Assembly: GCA_009993955.1 (NCBI GenBank)
Contig: JAACSL010000034.1
Span: 1 to 35,101, forward strand
Length of the DNA: 35,101 nt
Origin: Paraglaciecola sp.
GTDB taxonomy: Bacteria; Pseudomonadota; Gammaproteobacteria; Enterobacterales; Alteromonadaceae
Direction of reading: 5' to 3'
Numbering within the stretch: the stretch's first letter is position 1; every line of letters begins with the position of its first letter. The notes under the pieces were generated by a model. It was given only the letters and a program-made list of their open reading frames with translations. It did not search any database and had not been told where the DNA came from. Both the position numbers and the translations under genes were made by a program. Of this stretch, positions 1 to 9,988 are shown one piece after another.

Positions 1-30
1 AACGAACGCATCTAACCGTTCAACATGGTA

Positions 31-89
31 GGTAGGTTGGCTGTTTGCAACCTACCCTAAGAAACGGCCGCGCTTGCGGCCGTTTTTTT
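31..89 (+). terminator. Tandem hairpins ending in an intrinsic terminator
   Basis: Two hairpins lie back to back. The first is a perfect 9-bp inverted repeat (31-39 with 48-56). The second is a GC-rich stem (64-71 with 76-83, loop GCTT) followed by a run of seven T. The T-tract is on the plus strand, so it ends a plus-strand transcript from outside the window. The minus-strand protease gene stops at 88 and may share the stem, but its U-tract in that direction is poor. Confidence 0.75.
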
Positions 90-999
90 ATGCTTCGGGC
101 AGTGCGAGATGCACATTTCCCGACACGTAATCAAAAGTCACAATAAAGTGTTTTAATACATCGTAGCCAACAATACCCTCGATTTTTCGCCCTTTGATGC
201 GACTGAAGGATTTCTCGTATTGACTACTGATATTCGATTTCTGACCTTCAGCAGGCACACTCACGGTCACATTTTCAAGGTCGAATGGCCCCACTTTCAT
301 ACTGGGCAAACTAAACGCTTCGTTGTAAACCAAGGCATTAACCCCAGCACTTAATTCTGTACTCACGGGATACTGTTCAAGCCATTGATGCCCCTTGGCT
401 ATGTATCGTTCGATTAAAATTCCACCACTGTTGCCAGTATCTAGCAGTAACCAGACATTTTCTTGCTCATTAAGAGAGACTTTGATGATAGGACGTCCTG
501 AGCCTTGTTGACGTGCTGACTCAATGTTTGACAAGGCAGCCAAGTCAATCGCGTCACGCGACATAATGCGCATGCGATTGTTCGGGTAGTCAATTTGAAA
601 AATGAAACGCGCCAAAAATCCAGCGCCGAGTATCACTGCATTCTCGTTTTTCCCCAGATAGGACTCGACCATGTCGTTGAACACCAAGTTTGCACCAAAC
701 AAACCAACTGTCACTTGACTGTAGGTATCTCGTTTAGCCCTGCCATACACACCGATAATCTCGACGGGTGCACTGCGCACCAGCTGCAAGGCATGCGCCT
801 GCACAAACCCCTCATTGATACCGTTAACTTGAGCGCCGCTGTCTAAGATTGCCATGCCCGCACGCCCCGCTAACGTTACCGGCATTTTTACGTGACCATT
901 TTCAATGGAAATATCCACCCAATTAGAAACAGCAGCAGTAACAACAAACGTTGCCAGGTAAGAAAAAAAGAATACTGTGATACGTAACAATATAACCAT
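88..999 (-). CDS. Two-lobed retropepsin-like aspartic protease, exported or membrane-anchored
   Basis: 303 residues. The N-terminus (about residues 1-24) is a hydrophobic signal or anchor segment, so the protein probably works in the periplasm. Two aspartic-protease active-site triads are visible, ILDSGA at residues 51-56 and LLDTGN at 185-190. Each is followed by a similar strand pattern (ILGAGFLARFIFQIDY and IVGYDVLKHFIVTFDY). The protein is therefore an internal duplication of a retropepsin-type domain, with one catalytic Asp per lobe. Bacterial relatives are usually annotated only as aspartyl protease or clan AA protease; the substrate is unknown. The gene stands alone, with an AAGG just before the ATG as the only ribosome-site candidate. 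The fold call is fairly sure. Whether it is an active protease is inference. Confidence 0.8.
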   Translation of the reverse strand: MVILLRITVFFFSYLATFVVTAAVSNWVDISIENGHVKMPVTLAGRAGMAILDSGAQVNGINEGFVQAHALQLVRSAPVEIIGVYGRAKRDTYSQVTVGLFGANLVFNDMVESYLGKNENAVILGAGFLARFIFQIDYPNNRMRIMSRDAIDLAALSNIESARQQGSGRPIIKVSLNEQENVWLLLDTGNSGGILIERYIAKGHQWLEQYPVSTELSAGVNALVYNEAFSLPSMKVGPFDLENVTVSVPAEGQKSNISSQYEKSFSRIKGRKIEGIVGYDVLKHFIVTFDYVSGNVHLALPEA

Positions 1000-1079
1000 C
1001 CTTGTTATTTGATTTTAGACTGAAGTGCAAAAAAAATGGTCAACAATATGACCGCTTCAACAACTTTACAGAGTATTTT

Positions 1080-2054
1080 TTATGGCCGCAAGGTCATCTT
1101 ACCTTTCACTTCACGACCCATCACTTTATTCAGGGCGTCTTTCGCTTGAGCAAGCGGTAAGACTTCATCAACCACAACCTTCACTTTGCCTTGCACATAC
1201 CAAGTGAGGAGTTCTTGCATATTGGCGGCAAAGTCTTTGGGCTGATGCTGCGTAAAGCTACCCCAGAACACACCCACCACTGAATAGCCTTTTACCAGAC
1301 TTAAATTCACCGGAAATTCGGGAATAGTGCCGCCGGCAAACCCAACAACAAGCAGCCGTCCATTCCATGCCATGCTCCGAGAGCAGGCATGAAACGTATC
1401 GCCGCCAACACATTCATAGACCACATCCACGCCTTTTCCGTCAGTGGCGTCTTTTATGGCTGTCTTTAGATCTGTCGTGGTGTAATTAATCAGTATGTCA
1501 GCTCCATTGGCTTTGGCCATATCCAGCTTGTCTTGGGTTGAACACACAGCAATCACCTTGGCTCCCATGAGTTTGCCAATTTGCACGGCGGCTAAACCGG
1601 TCCCCCCCGCTGCTCCCGTGACCAGTAAGGTTTCACCCGCTTGCAGTTGCGCTCGCTGTTTTAACGCATGATGGGCTGTCGCGTGGGCAGTGACGAGCGC
1701 CGCCGCTTCTTCATCGGGAATGGCATCCGGTAAGGGCATCACATGAGTAACGGGGCAAACCACTTTTTCCGCATAACCGCCTAACATACATAAGGCGATT
1801 ACCCGCATCCCTACTTTCAAATGCGTAACACCCTCGCCTAGCGCCTCAATTACGCCAGCCACCTCATTACCGGGAATAAACGGAAAGGCGGGTTTCATTT
1901 GATACAAACCCTGCACTAACAAACCGTCAGGAAAGTTCACGCCACAAGCACTGATCTTGACCAACACCTGACCTTTTTTCGCCACTGGATCAGGAATATC
2001 GATATATTTAAGTTGTTCTACTGGTGCGAATTCTTCACATACTATTGCTTTCAT
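1080..2054 (-). CDS. NADPH:quinone oxidoreductase-like MDR protein (zinc-free)
   Basis: About 324 residues, the usual length for the quinone-reductase branch of the medium-chain dehydrogenase/reductase superfamily. An N-terminal GroES-like domain (about 1-130) is followed by a Rossmann domain with the nucleotide-binding pattern VTGAAGGTGLAAVQIG near residue 150. The Cys cluster of the structural zinc site in alcohol dehydrogenases is absent, so NAD(P)H-dependent reduction of a quinone or enone is expected. I use the ATG at 2054 instead of the GTG one codon earlier, because GAGAG lies just upstream. It is the last gene of the minus-strand operon with the kinase-like and acyl-CoA dehydrogenase genes, 39 bp after the kinase stop codon. 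That suggests a reductive step in the same catabolic route. The exact substrate is unknown. Confidence 0.85.
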   Translation of the reverse strand: MKAIVCEEFAPVEQLKYIDIPDPVAKKGQVLVKISACGVNFPDGLLVQGLYQMKPAFPFIPGNEVAGVIEALGEGVTHLKVGMRVIALCMLGGYAEKVVCPVTHVMPLPDAIPDEEAAALVTAHATAHHALKQRAQLQAGETLLVTGAAGGTGLAAVQIGKLMGAKVIAVCSTQDKLDMAKANGADILINYTTTDLKTAIKDATDGKGVDVVYECVGGDTFHACSRSMAWNGRLLVVGFAGGTIPEFPVNLSLVKGYSVVGVFWGSFTQHQPKDFAANMQELLTWYVQGKVKVVVDEVLPLAQAKDALNKVMGREVKGKMTLRP

Positions 2055-2093
2055 CACTCTCTCGCTTGTTTGGATAGTCTAGATGCGTTGGTA

Positions 2094-3122
2094 TTAAATA
2101 ATAAGCTCTAAGGCAAGGCGTGCTAAAGGTTGCACCATGGCGCCGACCTTATTCGCTTGACTACTGGAAGCGTTACCGGATTCTGCTCTTTTGGCAACGC
2201 CTTGTGCGATAGCTGCCAAGCGAAAAAAACTGAAGGCTAAATAGAACTGCCAGTTCTCGATATTTTTTATGCCCATCAGTTGGCAATATTGAGCAAGATA
2301 TTCTTCCTCAGACGGGATGCCCAGCGCTGCACGATCCACACCACCTAGCCCTGTTGCTTGGCCAATATTGTCAGGCAATCGCAACTGCATGCACTGATAG
2401 GCTAAGTCGGCAAAGGGATGACCTAAGGTAGATAATTCCCAGTCTAATACCGCAACAATGTCGGTTTGAGTGGGGTGGAACATCAAATTGTCCATACGAA
2501 AGTCGCCATGAACTAAACTCACCCGTCCATCATCTGCTGGCAAGTGTTGTTCTAACCAGATCATCAACTGATCCATCTCAGCTATCTTATGGGTCTGGGA
2601 TAACTGATATTGTTTGCTCCAACGACTAAATTGCCGCTCAAAGTAATTCCCCGCTTTACCGAAGTCGGCTAAACCAATTTCCGCGAAGTCCAGCTGATGT
2701 AAGTTACTTAGCACCTTTAACATTTGCGCATACATGGCGCGACGTTCATTATTGTTAGTAGCTTGTGGCAATGCACTGTTCCACAGTACTCTACCTTGCA
2801 CATATTCCATCACATAAAACATGCTGCCAATCACGCTGGTATCCGTGCATAGGTGATACACCTTGGCTACCGGCACAGCAGTTTGCGCGAGTGCTTTAAG
2901 CACCTGATATTCACGGTCAACCGCATGGGCAGATTTCAGCAAGGTGCCCGGTGGTTGGCGCCTTAGCACCAAAACACGCTCTGAATTTTGCAATTTAAAG
3001 GTGGGATTTGACTGGCCGCCCGCAAACTTGGTGATGCTCAGCGGGCTTTCCATACCCGGTAAATGACTGCCTAAGTAGTCATGTAGAGTCTGTGCATCTA
3101 GCTGATTGATATCTGAGCTCAT
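2094..3122 (-). CDS. Aminoglycoside-phosphotransferase-fold kinase, ACAD10/11-type
   Basis: 342 residues with the APH/choline-kinase fold. The catalytic loop HGDFRMDN sits at residues 205-212 and the metal-binding DWE motif at 227-229 ([12 protein letters not shown]). [12 protein letters not shown] near residue 33 fits the nucleotide-binding loop. Members next to an acyl-CoA dehydrogenase correspond to the kinase domain fused to ACAD10 and ACAD11 in animals, and to LvaA of the Pseudomonas levulinate pathway, which phosphorylates a 4-hydroxyacyl-CoA. Its start codon overlaps the stop of the dehydrogenase gene by 4 nt (ATGA), implying translational coupling. Antibiotic resistance is unlikely in this setting. 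The family call is strong; phosphorylation of a hydroxyacyl-CoA is inferred from context. Confidence 0.88.
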   Translation of the reverse strand: MSSDINQLDAQTLHDYLGSHLPGMESPLSITKFAGGQSNPTFKLQNSERVLVLRRQPPGTLLKSAHAVDREYQVLKALAQTAVPVAKVYHLCTDTSVIGSMFYVMEYVQGRVLWNSALPQATNNNERRAMYAQMLKVLSNLHQLDFAEIGLADFGKAGNYFERQFSRWSKQYQLSQTHKIAEMDQLMIWLEQHLPADDGRVSLVHGDFRMDNLMFHPTQTDIVAVLDWELSTLGHPFADLAYQCMQLRLPDNIGQATGLGGVDRAALGIPSEEEYLAQYCQLMGIKNIENWQFYLAFSFFRLAAIAQGVAKRAESGNASSSQANKVGAMVQPLARLALELII

Positions 3123-4360
3123 AGGACTGAATGTTTAGCGTTGTAGTCATTAATTAAATTACGACCTAACTGCATCATGTGCACTTCATCAGGCCCATCC
3201 GCCAAACGTATGGTACGCGCATAGGCATAAGTTGCAGCCAGAACGAAGTCTTGACTAGTACCACCCGCTCCGTGCATTTGAATGGCTTGATCAATCACAT
3301 TGCAGGCCATTTTGGGCGCGACGATTTTGATGGCAGCAATAATATCTCGACTGACTTTGTTGCCATATCTATCCATGCTATCTGCTGCTTTGAGTGTCAA
3401 TAAACGCGCTTGCTCTATATCACAATGCATTTGTGCAATGCGCTCACGAATAGACTGTTGTTTACTTAAAGGCTGGCCAAATGCCACACGCTGTTCTACA
3501 CGTGCACATGCCATGTCCAAGGCACGCTGGGCGCAGCCAATTAAACGCATACAATGGTGGATACGACCCGGACCAAGGCGGCCTTGAGCAATGGCAAACC
3601 CTTGACCTTCGCCTACTAATAAGTTGTCCACGGGGACTTTCACATTATCAAAGATCACTTCGGCGTGTCCTACTGGCTCATCATAATGGCCCATCGCAGA
3701 AAGTGGACGAACGACACTAACGCCCGGCGTATTCATGGGGACTAATATCTGCGATTGCTGTTGATGACGTGGTGCACTGAGGTCTGTTTTACCCATGACT
3801 ACCATGATCTGGCAGTTGGCGTTCATGGCGCCGCTTGTGTACCACTTGCGGCCATTAATCACATACACATCACCTTGACGCACAATTTGTGTTTCGATAT
3901 TGGTAGCATCGGATGAGGCAACAGCGGGTTCGGTCATGGCAAACGCTGAACGAATTTCGCCTTTTAATAGCGGTTCTAACCAACGTTCTTTGTGTGCTGC
4001 AGAGCCATATTTGGCTAACACTTCCATATTCCCGGTGTCGGGTGCACTACAGTTAAAGACTTCTGCACTCCACAATACACGTCCCATTTTTTCACATAAG
4101 GGTGCATATTCTAAGTTACTCAAGCCAGCGCCGTAGGGCAGATATTCATGAGGCAGAAATAAATTCCACAAACCAGATGCTTGGGCTTTTTGTTTAAGCT
4201 CTTGCATTAAATCTGGGGTACGCCAGCGAGTCGCTTCAGCTTGATTGTTTGTTTCAACAAGGCTGTGGTAGTGGTGCTCGACCGGATAAATATGGGTCTG
4301 CATAAACTCGTTTAGTTTGGTCAATAAGTTTTTGGTCTTATCTGAGTAATCAAAATGCAT
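3119..4360 (-). CDS. Acyl-CoA dehydrogenase, ACAD10/11-like
   Basis: 413 residues with the normal three-part acyl-CoA dehydrogenase architecture: helical N-domain, beta-domain with the FAD-contact stretch [17 protein letters not shown] near 140-155, and C-terminal helical domain. The segment LADGPDEVH at 386-394 aligns with the loop that holds the catalytic Glu of medium-chain enzymes, so Asp388 sits where Glu is usual. This DGPDEVH signature is common in the ACAD10/11 and FadE36-like group. It is the first gene of a minus-strand operon and overlaps the kinase gene by 4 nt. With the kinase it probably handles a 4- or 3-hydroxyacyl-CoA, phosphorylation making a leaving group. That role is inferred from known homologues, not shown here. 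Confidence 0.9.
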   Translation of the reverse strand: MHFDYSDKTKNLLTKLNEFMQTHIYPVEHHYHSLVETNNQAEATRWRTPDLMQELKQKAQASGLWNLFLPHEYLPYGAGLSNLEYAPLCEKMGRVLWSAEVFNCSAPDTGNMEVLAKYGSAAHKERWLEPLLKGEIRSAFAMTEPAVASSDATNIETQIVRQGDVYVINGRKWYTSGAMNANCQIMVVMGKTDLSAPRHQQQSQILVPMNTPGVSVVRPLSAMGHYDEPVGHAEVIFDNVKVPVDNLLVGEGQGFAIAQGRLGPGRIHHCMRLIGCAQRALDMACARVEQRVAFGQPLSKQQSIRERIAQMHCDIEQARLLTLKAADSMDRYGNKVSRDIIAAIKIVAPKMACNVIDQAIQMHGAGGTSQDFVLAATYAYARTIRLADGPDEVHMMQLGRNLINDYNAKHSVL

Positions 4361-4902
4361 CGGGTCACCGCTTTTGGGGAAAATTTGGCAGAAACCTTAA
4401 GGGTGAATTTATTTAATGTAAAGGGCTTGTTAATGCGGTGCTTATCGCACACATGCCCGTGACAAGACCAACAAAACACACTCAATCAGCACCTCAAATT
4501 CCCACACCTGTGCTTGTCAGTGACGCTAGAGCACAGGCAAGACATAGGATGTATGATTTTATTACAACAATAAACGTGCCCGCTCAGACAAGGTTGATGC
4601 GGTGCCACACTTCTCTGTCAGACTACCTTTCGATGCTTATTGAATGTTTGAATGACTTTCTATTGACTGAATGAATAGTTGCAACCACGCTTTTTATTCG
4701 AACAAAAGGTGAACATTCAGCAACTAAATAGCAAGCATATTTAACATTTTAGAAACCTATTATTTACTTTTGGTAGCAAAGCTTGTTAGCGTATTGCGCT
4801 GGAAAACGAAAACGAATTTAAATCAAAGCTACGATCGCGTTTTTTCCAATACACACTAATGAAACCACCTAACTAGCCATGCTGGTAAAGAGAGAAAAAT
4901 AA
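4361..4902. other. Divergent intergenic region (542 bp)
   Basis: This region separates the minus-strand dehydrogenase operon from the plus-strand TonB-dependent receptor and should hold promoters for both. An 8-bp perfect inverted repeat (4507-4514 with 4530-4537) is the only clear structure. The stretch from about 4700 to 4900 is AT-rich and probably contains the receptor promoter, but I could not assign convincing -35 and -10 boxes. No supported gene was seen; a 78-codon plus-strand frame at 4438-4674 has no ribosome site or recognisable motif. Confidence 0.5.
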
Positions 4903-7528
4903 ATGAGCCAACGTAAGCCCCTACAAACTAAACGCACGGCCTTGTCTGTTCTGGTCGGTCTGAGCCTAGCCGTCCAAGCTGGTTCAGTACTTGCGCAAGA
5001 ACAAGCGACTCCGGACGAGAAACAGGGTTTAGAGACCATTACTGTTACCGCCCAGAAAAGAACACAAAACTTGCAAGACGTGCCGGTAGCAGTCACCGCC
5101 TTTACGGGTGAAGAAATGGCTGAATCCGTTATCAAGGACATGTACGACTTACAGACCAATGTCCCTGGTCTTGGTGCATTTCAAAGCCAAAGTGCCACTA
5201 ACTCAAGTTTCTCTATTCGGGGTGTCGGTACCTCGTCACAAAACTTTGGTTTAGAATCGTCTGTGGGTCTTTACGTGGATGGTGTCTATCGTGCTCGTCA
5301 AAACTCTCTGATCAACAACTTGGTCGACGTGGCTGCCGTGGAAGTATTGCGCGGCCCACAAGGTACTTTATTTGGTAAATAACACACCATCTGGGGCCAT
5401 TTTGGTCACTTCAGTGGCACCTAGTCATGGCGGTGGTGACTCCTTTGTTGAAGGCACTGTCGGTAACTATGGCCTGATCAACTATTCTGGTGCGACATCT
5501 TTCTCTGCCATCGATGATGTTTTGGCCTTTCGTGTAACGGGTTTTGGTAGCCAACGTGATGGCACCATCAGCGACGTAAATCTAGGGGAAGACACGGTAA
5601 ACGACCGTGACCGTTGGGGAGTCCGTGGCCAAGCCCTGTATACACCCAATGAGAACGTTTCCTTACGCATCATTGCTGACTACGCCGAAATTAACGAAAT
5701 TTGTTGTGGCGCGCCGGTGCAACTAAGTAACTTCCAAGCCAATGAGATCCCCGGAAAATTTGGTACTGATGCGGCATTACCCCTGCTTGGTGGTACGGTA
5801 TTCCCTGGCGGTGATGCCTTTTATGATCGCGAAATCGCGGTATCATTTTTGCCAGAATCGAGCATGAAAGATCGTGGTTTATCTGCGCAGTTAGATTGGG
5901 AATTAGACGAAAATTATACAGTCGTTGCCATTTCTGCTTACCGTAAGTTTGAATCCTACGACAAAATTGACACCGATTTTACGGATGCAGATTTATTTGG
6001 CACCATTAACGATTCACAACAAAGTTCTTTCTCTCAAGAAATACGTTTAGATTACAACAGCGAGAAATTGAACTACATCTTGGGTGCTTACTATTTCGAG
6101 CAAGACTTGGATTTGGAATACAGCTTGTATACCGATACCTTGTTTAACCCATTTTTTATGTCTAGTTTCCAAGGTGCTTTAGATCCGCTATTAGGTGGCA
6201 TCAATGCATTAAGTGCCGCCACAGGTGGTTTAATCGCTCCAGCCGCAGAGGCCGCGCCAGCTGGCACTGGCTTTGACCATGTTGCCATGCAACAACACAA
6301 AAGCTATGCACTTTTTGGTCAGTTTGATTACAAATTAAGTGACACTCTTACCTTAACCGCAGGTTTACGTTATACCGATGAAACCAAGGATTTGACCACG
6401 GTCTTTTCTGAGAATTTAGCAAACGGCGGCACCTTCCCAACGTTCTTCTCATCAATCGGTAATCCAGCGGATCCTTCTACTGTTGTACCTGGTACATTGA
6501 TTTATGGCGCGGCGGTTGCTGGCGCTGTGCTGCAAGGCATCGCGGCTGGACAAATCAACATCATGACCCCAGAGGGTCAGGCTGCACTGCAAGCCTTTGT
6601 ACCCTTCCAAAGTGCTGGTTGGGGATTTAAAGCCTTAGGCGCGACCACGGCAGACCGACCAGATCTTGACGAAACACTTAAAGACGATCAATTCACGGGT
6701 ACCATTAAACTGAGCTACCAGCCTGATAGCGATACCTTGTGGTATGCATCTTACGGTGAAGGTTACAAATCAGGCGGTACTAACACCGACCGTATCGCCA
6801 ATGGTTTCAATCCTCTATTTAATGCTGAAACCTCGCAATCCTTCGAAGTGGGTATGAAAAAAGACTTTCCTGATCAGGATGTAAGGATCAATGCAGCGGC
6901 TCACTACACTACCGTGAATGATTTCCAGGCCAACACATTCACCGGTAACGGCTTTAACTTACAAAATGCCGGTGACTACGGCATCAAAGGTTTAGAGTTA
7001 GAAGCAACGTGGCTGGCTACCGATACCTTGGAGGTGAACCTCGCTTATGCCTTAGTGAAAGCTGAATACAAAACCTTTGAGCGTGGCAATTGCTGGGTAG
7101 CCTACACTTGGCACACTGGTGTTGATGATCCCGGTCGTCAAAACCCCACTGACCGCTTTTGTGATCGCTCTGGTGATCGCCCAGGGGGAGAACCAGAAAA
7201 CTACTTAGTCCTGTCAGTGAAACAAGACTTTGAATTAGCAGATAATATTTATGCTTATGTGCAAGGTGAATACAGCTACACAAGTGAAATCATACTGGAT
7301 GGCAGTAACGACCCATACGCCGCGCAAGATGCCTACAGTTTGCTGAACCTGCGTTTCTTCATGAACTTCACCGACATGGATATGGATGTGATCTTCTGGG
7401 CTCGTAATGCGCTAGATGAAGAATACATCAACCGCACCAACTTCAATGCTCCTATCCAAGATGGTAAGTTAAACGCTTACATGGCTGAGCCAAGAACCTT
7501 TGGTGTAACCGTGAAAAAACGCTTCTAA
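4903..7528 (+). pseudogene. TonB-dependent outer-membrane receptor, split by a one-base frameshift
   Basis: The reading frame from 4903 gives a signal peptide (about residues 1-32, ending GSVLA|QEQ), a TonB-box-like segment (ETITVTAQKR) and the first part of the plug. It stops at 5380-5382 just after RGPQGTLFGK. The next frame resumes immediately with NTPSGAIL, the normal continuation of this conserved plug motif, and runs through a 22-strand-type barrel to a C-terminal Phe (VTVKKRF) at 7525. Dropping the single T at 5380 restores one 874-residue protein of ordinary length. Such receptors import iron complexes, cobalamin, glycans or other large substrates with energy from TonB-ExbBD; the substrate here cannot be told. 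Either the gene is recently inactivated or the base is a sequencing error. The long downstream frame shows no other damage, which favours a recent event or an error. Confidence 0.85.
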
Positions 7529-7550
7529 GCACATTCCTATTTTTGCTTAA

Positions 7551-7579
7551 AAAAAACCGGCTTATTAGCCGGTTTTTTA
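7551..7579 (+). terminator. Intrinsic terminator after the TonB-dependent receptor
   Basis: A perfect 12-bp stem (7551-7562 with 7567-7578, loop TATT) has a CCGGCT core flanked by A and T tracts. It lies 22 bp after the receptor stop codon. The symmetric A/T flanks could act on both strands, but no minus-strand gene ends here. Confidence 0.9.
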
Positions 7580-7711
7580 TGTCTGCTACTCTCCCTAAGC
7601 CATAAGTAGATAAGTGAATACTTTAGACAGGATACGGCTGACGGCTTTTGGGATTTGCGGTACTATGCACGCCGTAAAAAAGCCAGACCATTAGCCAACA
7701 GCAGAGCTTAG

Positions 7712-8452
7712 ATGAGCACAGCCCTCTACACTGATTTATCCCACTACTACGATTTGATGTGTGCAGACATTGATTATCAGAGTCAAAGCGCTTGGGTGTA
7801 TCGACTTCAACACATCTTTGGTAATCAGGGTAGAAACTATCTCGACCTAGCGTGTGGCACGGCGCCACATCTAAGTTATTTTTTGGAAAAAAACTTTGAG
7901 TGCCTTGGGCTTGATATCAATCAACCGATGTTAGACATTGCAAAAAAACGCTGTCCCGATGCCAACTTTATGCTGGGCAATATGAGTGATTTTTCCCTAG
8001 ACTCAGGCATGGATCTTATCACCTGTTTTCTCTATTCACTGCACTACTGCCCCTCTATTGAAGCGCTGCAGCGTTGTTTTGAAAGTGTTCACCGAGCCTT
8101 AAATACAGGTGGTTTGTTTTGTTTTAATGCTGTTGATAAACAAACCATCGATAACCAAAAAGTTGAACACCATGTCAGCCATTACAAAGACAGTGAGTTT
8201 ACTTTTACCTCAGCTTGGTATTATTCAGGGAGCGACAGTCAGCAATCTTTGCGTTTGAGCATTCAAAAAACCGCCGCAGAATTCAAGCAAGTTTGGCAAG
8301 ATACCCATTTAATGGTGGCGTTCACCTTTGAGGAATTGTTGGCACTGTTGGCCCCCTACTTTAGCGTCACTGTGTTTAGTCACGATTACACTAAACTTGA
8401 ACCTTGGAATGGACAAACGGGCAATGCCATTTTTTCATGCGTGAAAAAGTGA
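7712..8452 (+). CDS. Class I SAM-dependent methyltransferase
   Basis: 246 residues. The Rossmann-like methyltransferase fold shows motif I as YLDLACGTAPHLSYF near residues 43-57, then the acidic residue of motif II (LGLDINQPML) and the motif III/IV region MDLITCFLYSLHYCP. The pattern belongs to the Methyltransf_25/11 group. Members act on small molecules, proteins or RNA, and nothing here identifies the acceptor. The gene starts with an ATG preceded by AGAG and stands alone between the receptor terminator and the MFS gene, with 178 bp of featureless sequence after it. The methyltransferase assignment is firm; substrate unknown. Confidence 0.85.
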   Translation: MSTALYTDLSHYYDLMCADIDYQSQSAWVYRLQHIFGNQGRNYLDLACGTAPHLSYFLEKNFECLGLDINQPMLDIAKKRCPDANFMLGNMSDFSLDSGMDLITCFLYSLHYCPSIEALQRCFESVHRALNTGGLFCFNAVDKQTIDNQKVEHHVSHYKDSEFTFTSAWYYSGSDSQQSLRLSIQKTAAEFKQVWQDTHLMVAFTFEELLALLAPYFSVTVFSHDYTKLEPWNGQTGNAIFSCVKK

Positions 8453-8630
8453 TAAACAGTGGTGTTAAGTAGCATTGTACAGATTGCTGTGTTATCTCGT
8501 CTTGCATAGTCTTTTGCCAACGCACTACAGCGAGTATAACCCCACTGTGAGTCCTTTATTTTAACCTGTGTTTTTATCTTTCGGCTGATATGCTATTCCT
8601 CTATGCTTCAATCAATGAGAGCGTCTATCC

Positions 8631-9836
8631 ATGTCATTAAACATGGCCTCAACTATGTCAGCATTTAAGCGTTTAATATTCATTAACAGCGTAACCAAAT
8701 TGGCCGACCTGTGTATATCAGCAAAAACCACACTACCTTGGTTGTTGATGCAATTAGGTGCCCCTACTTGGGTTGTTTCACTCTTGGTGCCGATCCGTGA
8801 ATCGGGTTCGATGTTACCGCAGTGGTGGTTAAAAAATGCAACAAACCACATCATTGCTCGGCAAAATTTATGGCGCTTTGGTGCATCAATCCAAGGCATA
8901 AGTTTAGCCCTGATAGCTTTGTTATGTTGGCAAACCACCCATACGCTGCTTGGTGTGGGTGTGTTACTTAGCCTAGGTCTGTTTAGCCTCGGACGGGCGT
9001 TATGTTCATTGACCATGAAAGAAATACAAGGGGAGTTAATTAACAAGGGGCAACGGGGCAAATTGGTTGGCACCGCCACCAGTGTGTCCGCTGCGCTCAC
9101 TTTCGTGGTGGGCACTTTTTTATTCTACCAACAAGATAATATGTCTGTGACCAGCGTTATTATGATCGTTGTCGTGGCAGCCATGTTGTTTATGTTTGCT
9201 TTTATATTGATGGGCCCACTGAGCATTAATCTTGAAACACAAGAAAGTTCGCAAAACCCATTTAAGCTCTTAAAACTTGTTGTTGAAAACAAGGCCCTCA
9301 AGCACTTAGTTATAAGTCGCAGTTTAGCCTTGCATGCAGCCTTAGTGGCGCCCTATTTTATTGGGCTAAGTACCTCAGCAGAGCAGCAAAACTCGGTGCA
9401 AACCATCGCTTTGTTTCTAATGGCATCGGCTCTAGCAGCCTTAGTCTCTGGTTATATTTGGGGCGTATTGTCGGATAAAAGTGCCAAACGCTGTATTCAA
9501 ATAGCACTGTTGCTAAGCTGTGTTGCGTGCGGTGTATTTTACCTCTATCTCGATAACGCTTCGTTGGGTCTCAACGCCTTTTTGTTTTTTCTGCTATCGC
9601 TTGGTCATGCTGGCATACGAGTAGGACGCAAAACCTATATTTTAGATATTGCTGAAGGTGAACAGCGTAGTCAATTTGTGGCCAGTGCCAATACACTTGT
9701 TGGCATTGTCTTGTTAGTCACCGGCGTTATTTATGCGGCAATTTATGCATGGATAAACCACTACATTATTTTGCTGATGTTAGTGATCTTAGGACTTGCC
9801 CTGCTACACAGCCAATATTTGAGCAATGACAAATAA
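8631..9836 (+). CDS. MFS transporter
   Basis: 401 residues, strongly hydrophobic, with about ten to twelve predicted membrane segments, as expected for a major facilitator permease of the inner membrane. The sequence shows the two-bundle layout, with a polar loop around residues 200-225 (NLETQESSQNPFKLLKL) between halves, and a cytoplasmic GYIWGVLSDKSAKR near residue 275 that resembles the MFS loop signature G-x3-D-R/K. The N-terminus has two in-frame ATGs (8631 and 8643), and the start is uncertain. No substrate can be named. It lies just upstream of rimO but is separated by 152 bp with a likely rimO promoter, so it is probably a separate transcript. Confidence 0.8.
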   Translation: MSLNMASTMSAFKRLIFINSVTKLADLCISAKTTLPWLLMQLGAPTWVVSLLVPIRESGSMLPQWWLKNATNHIIARQNLWRFGASIQGISLALIALLCWQTTHTLLGVGVLLSLGLFSLGRALCSLTMKEIQGELINKGQRGKLVGTATSVSAALTFVVGTFLFYQQDNMSVTSVIMIVVVAAMLFMFAFILMGPLSINLETQESSQNPFKLLKLVVENKALKHLVISRSLALHAALVAPYFIGLSTSAEQQNSVQTIALFLMASALAALVSGYIWGVLSDKSAKRCIQIALLLSCVACGVFYLYLDNASLGLNAFLFFLLSLGHAGIRVGRKTYILDIAEGEQRSQFVASANTLVGIVLLVTGVIYAAIYAWINHYIILLMLVILGLALLHSQYLSNDK

Positions 9837-9942
9837 ACCTATTCACCCAAAAACTAAATCTCACAACAGATTTTAAGTCTAATTTTTTGTCGTGCCTCTG
9901 TGCTGTTTAAGGCGGCCCACTGTATCTTTGCCCTGCATCAGG

Positions 9943-9948
9943 TATAAT
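9943..9948 (+). promoter_or_regulatory. Probable sigma70 -10 box for rimO
   Basis: A perfect TATAAT lies 40 bp upstream of the rimO start codon. The -35 region about 17 bp upstream (near 9920-9925) is a poor match, so the call rests on the -10 box and its position in the intergenic gap. Confidence 0.45.
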
Positions 9949-9988
9949 CCGCCGTAATTGCCTGTTATCCCCCTTTTTTGAGCATCTC

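Noticed and set aside
2094-3122. Aminoglycoside-resistance phosphotransferase
   Set aside because: The fold is shared, but the overlap with an acyl-CoA dehydrogenase and the MDR neighbour point to metabolism.
4438-4674. Small plus-strand gene of 78 codons
   Set aside because: No ribosome site, no recognisable motif and odd composition; it probably is chance open frame in a divergent promoter region.
5372-5383. Programmed +1 frameshift in the TonB-dependent receptor
   Set aside because: The site AAA-TAA-C lacks the RF2-type CUU-UGA slip site and an upstream Shine-Dalgarno-like stimulator, and receptors of this family are not known to need frameshifting.
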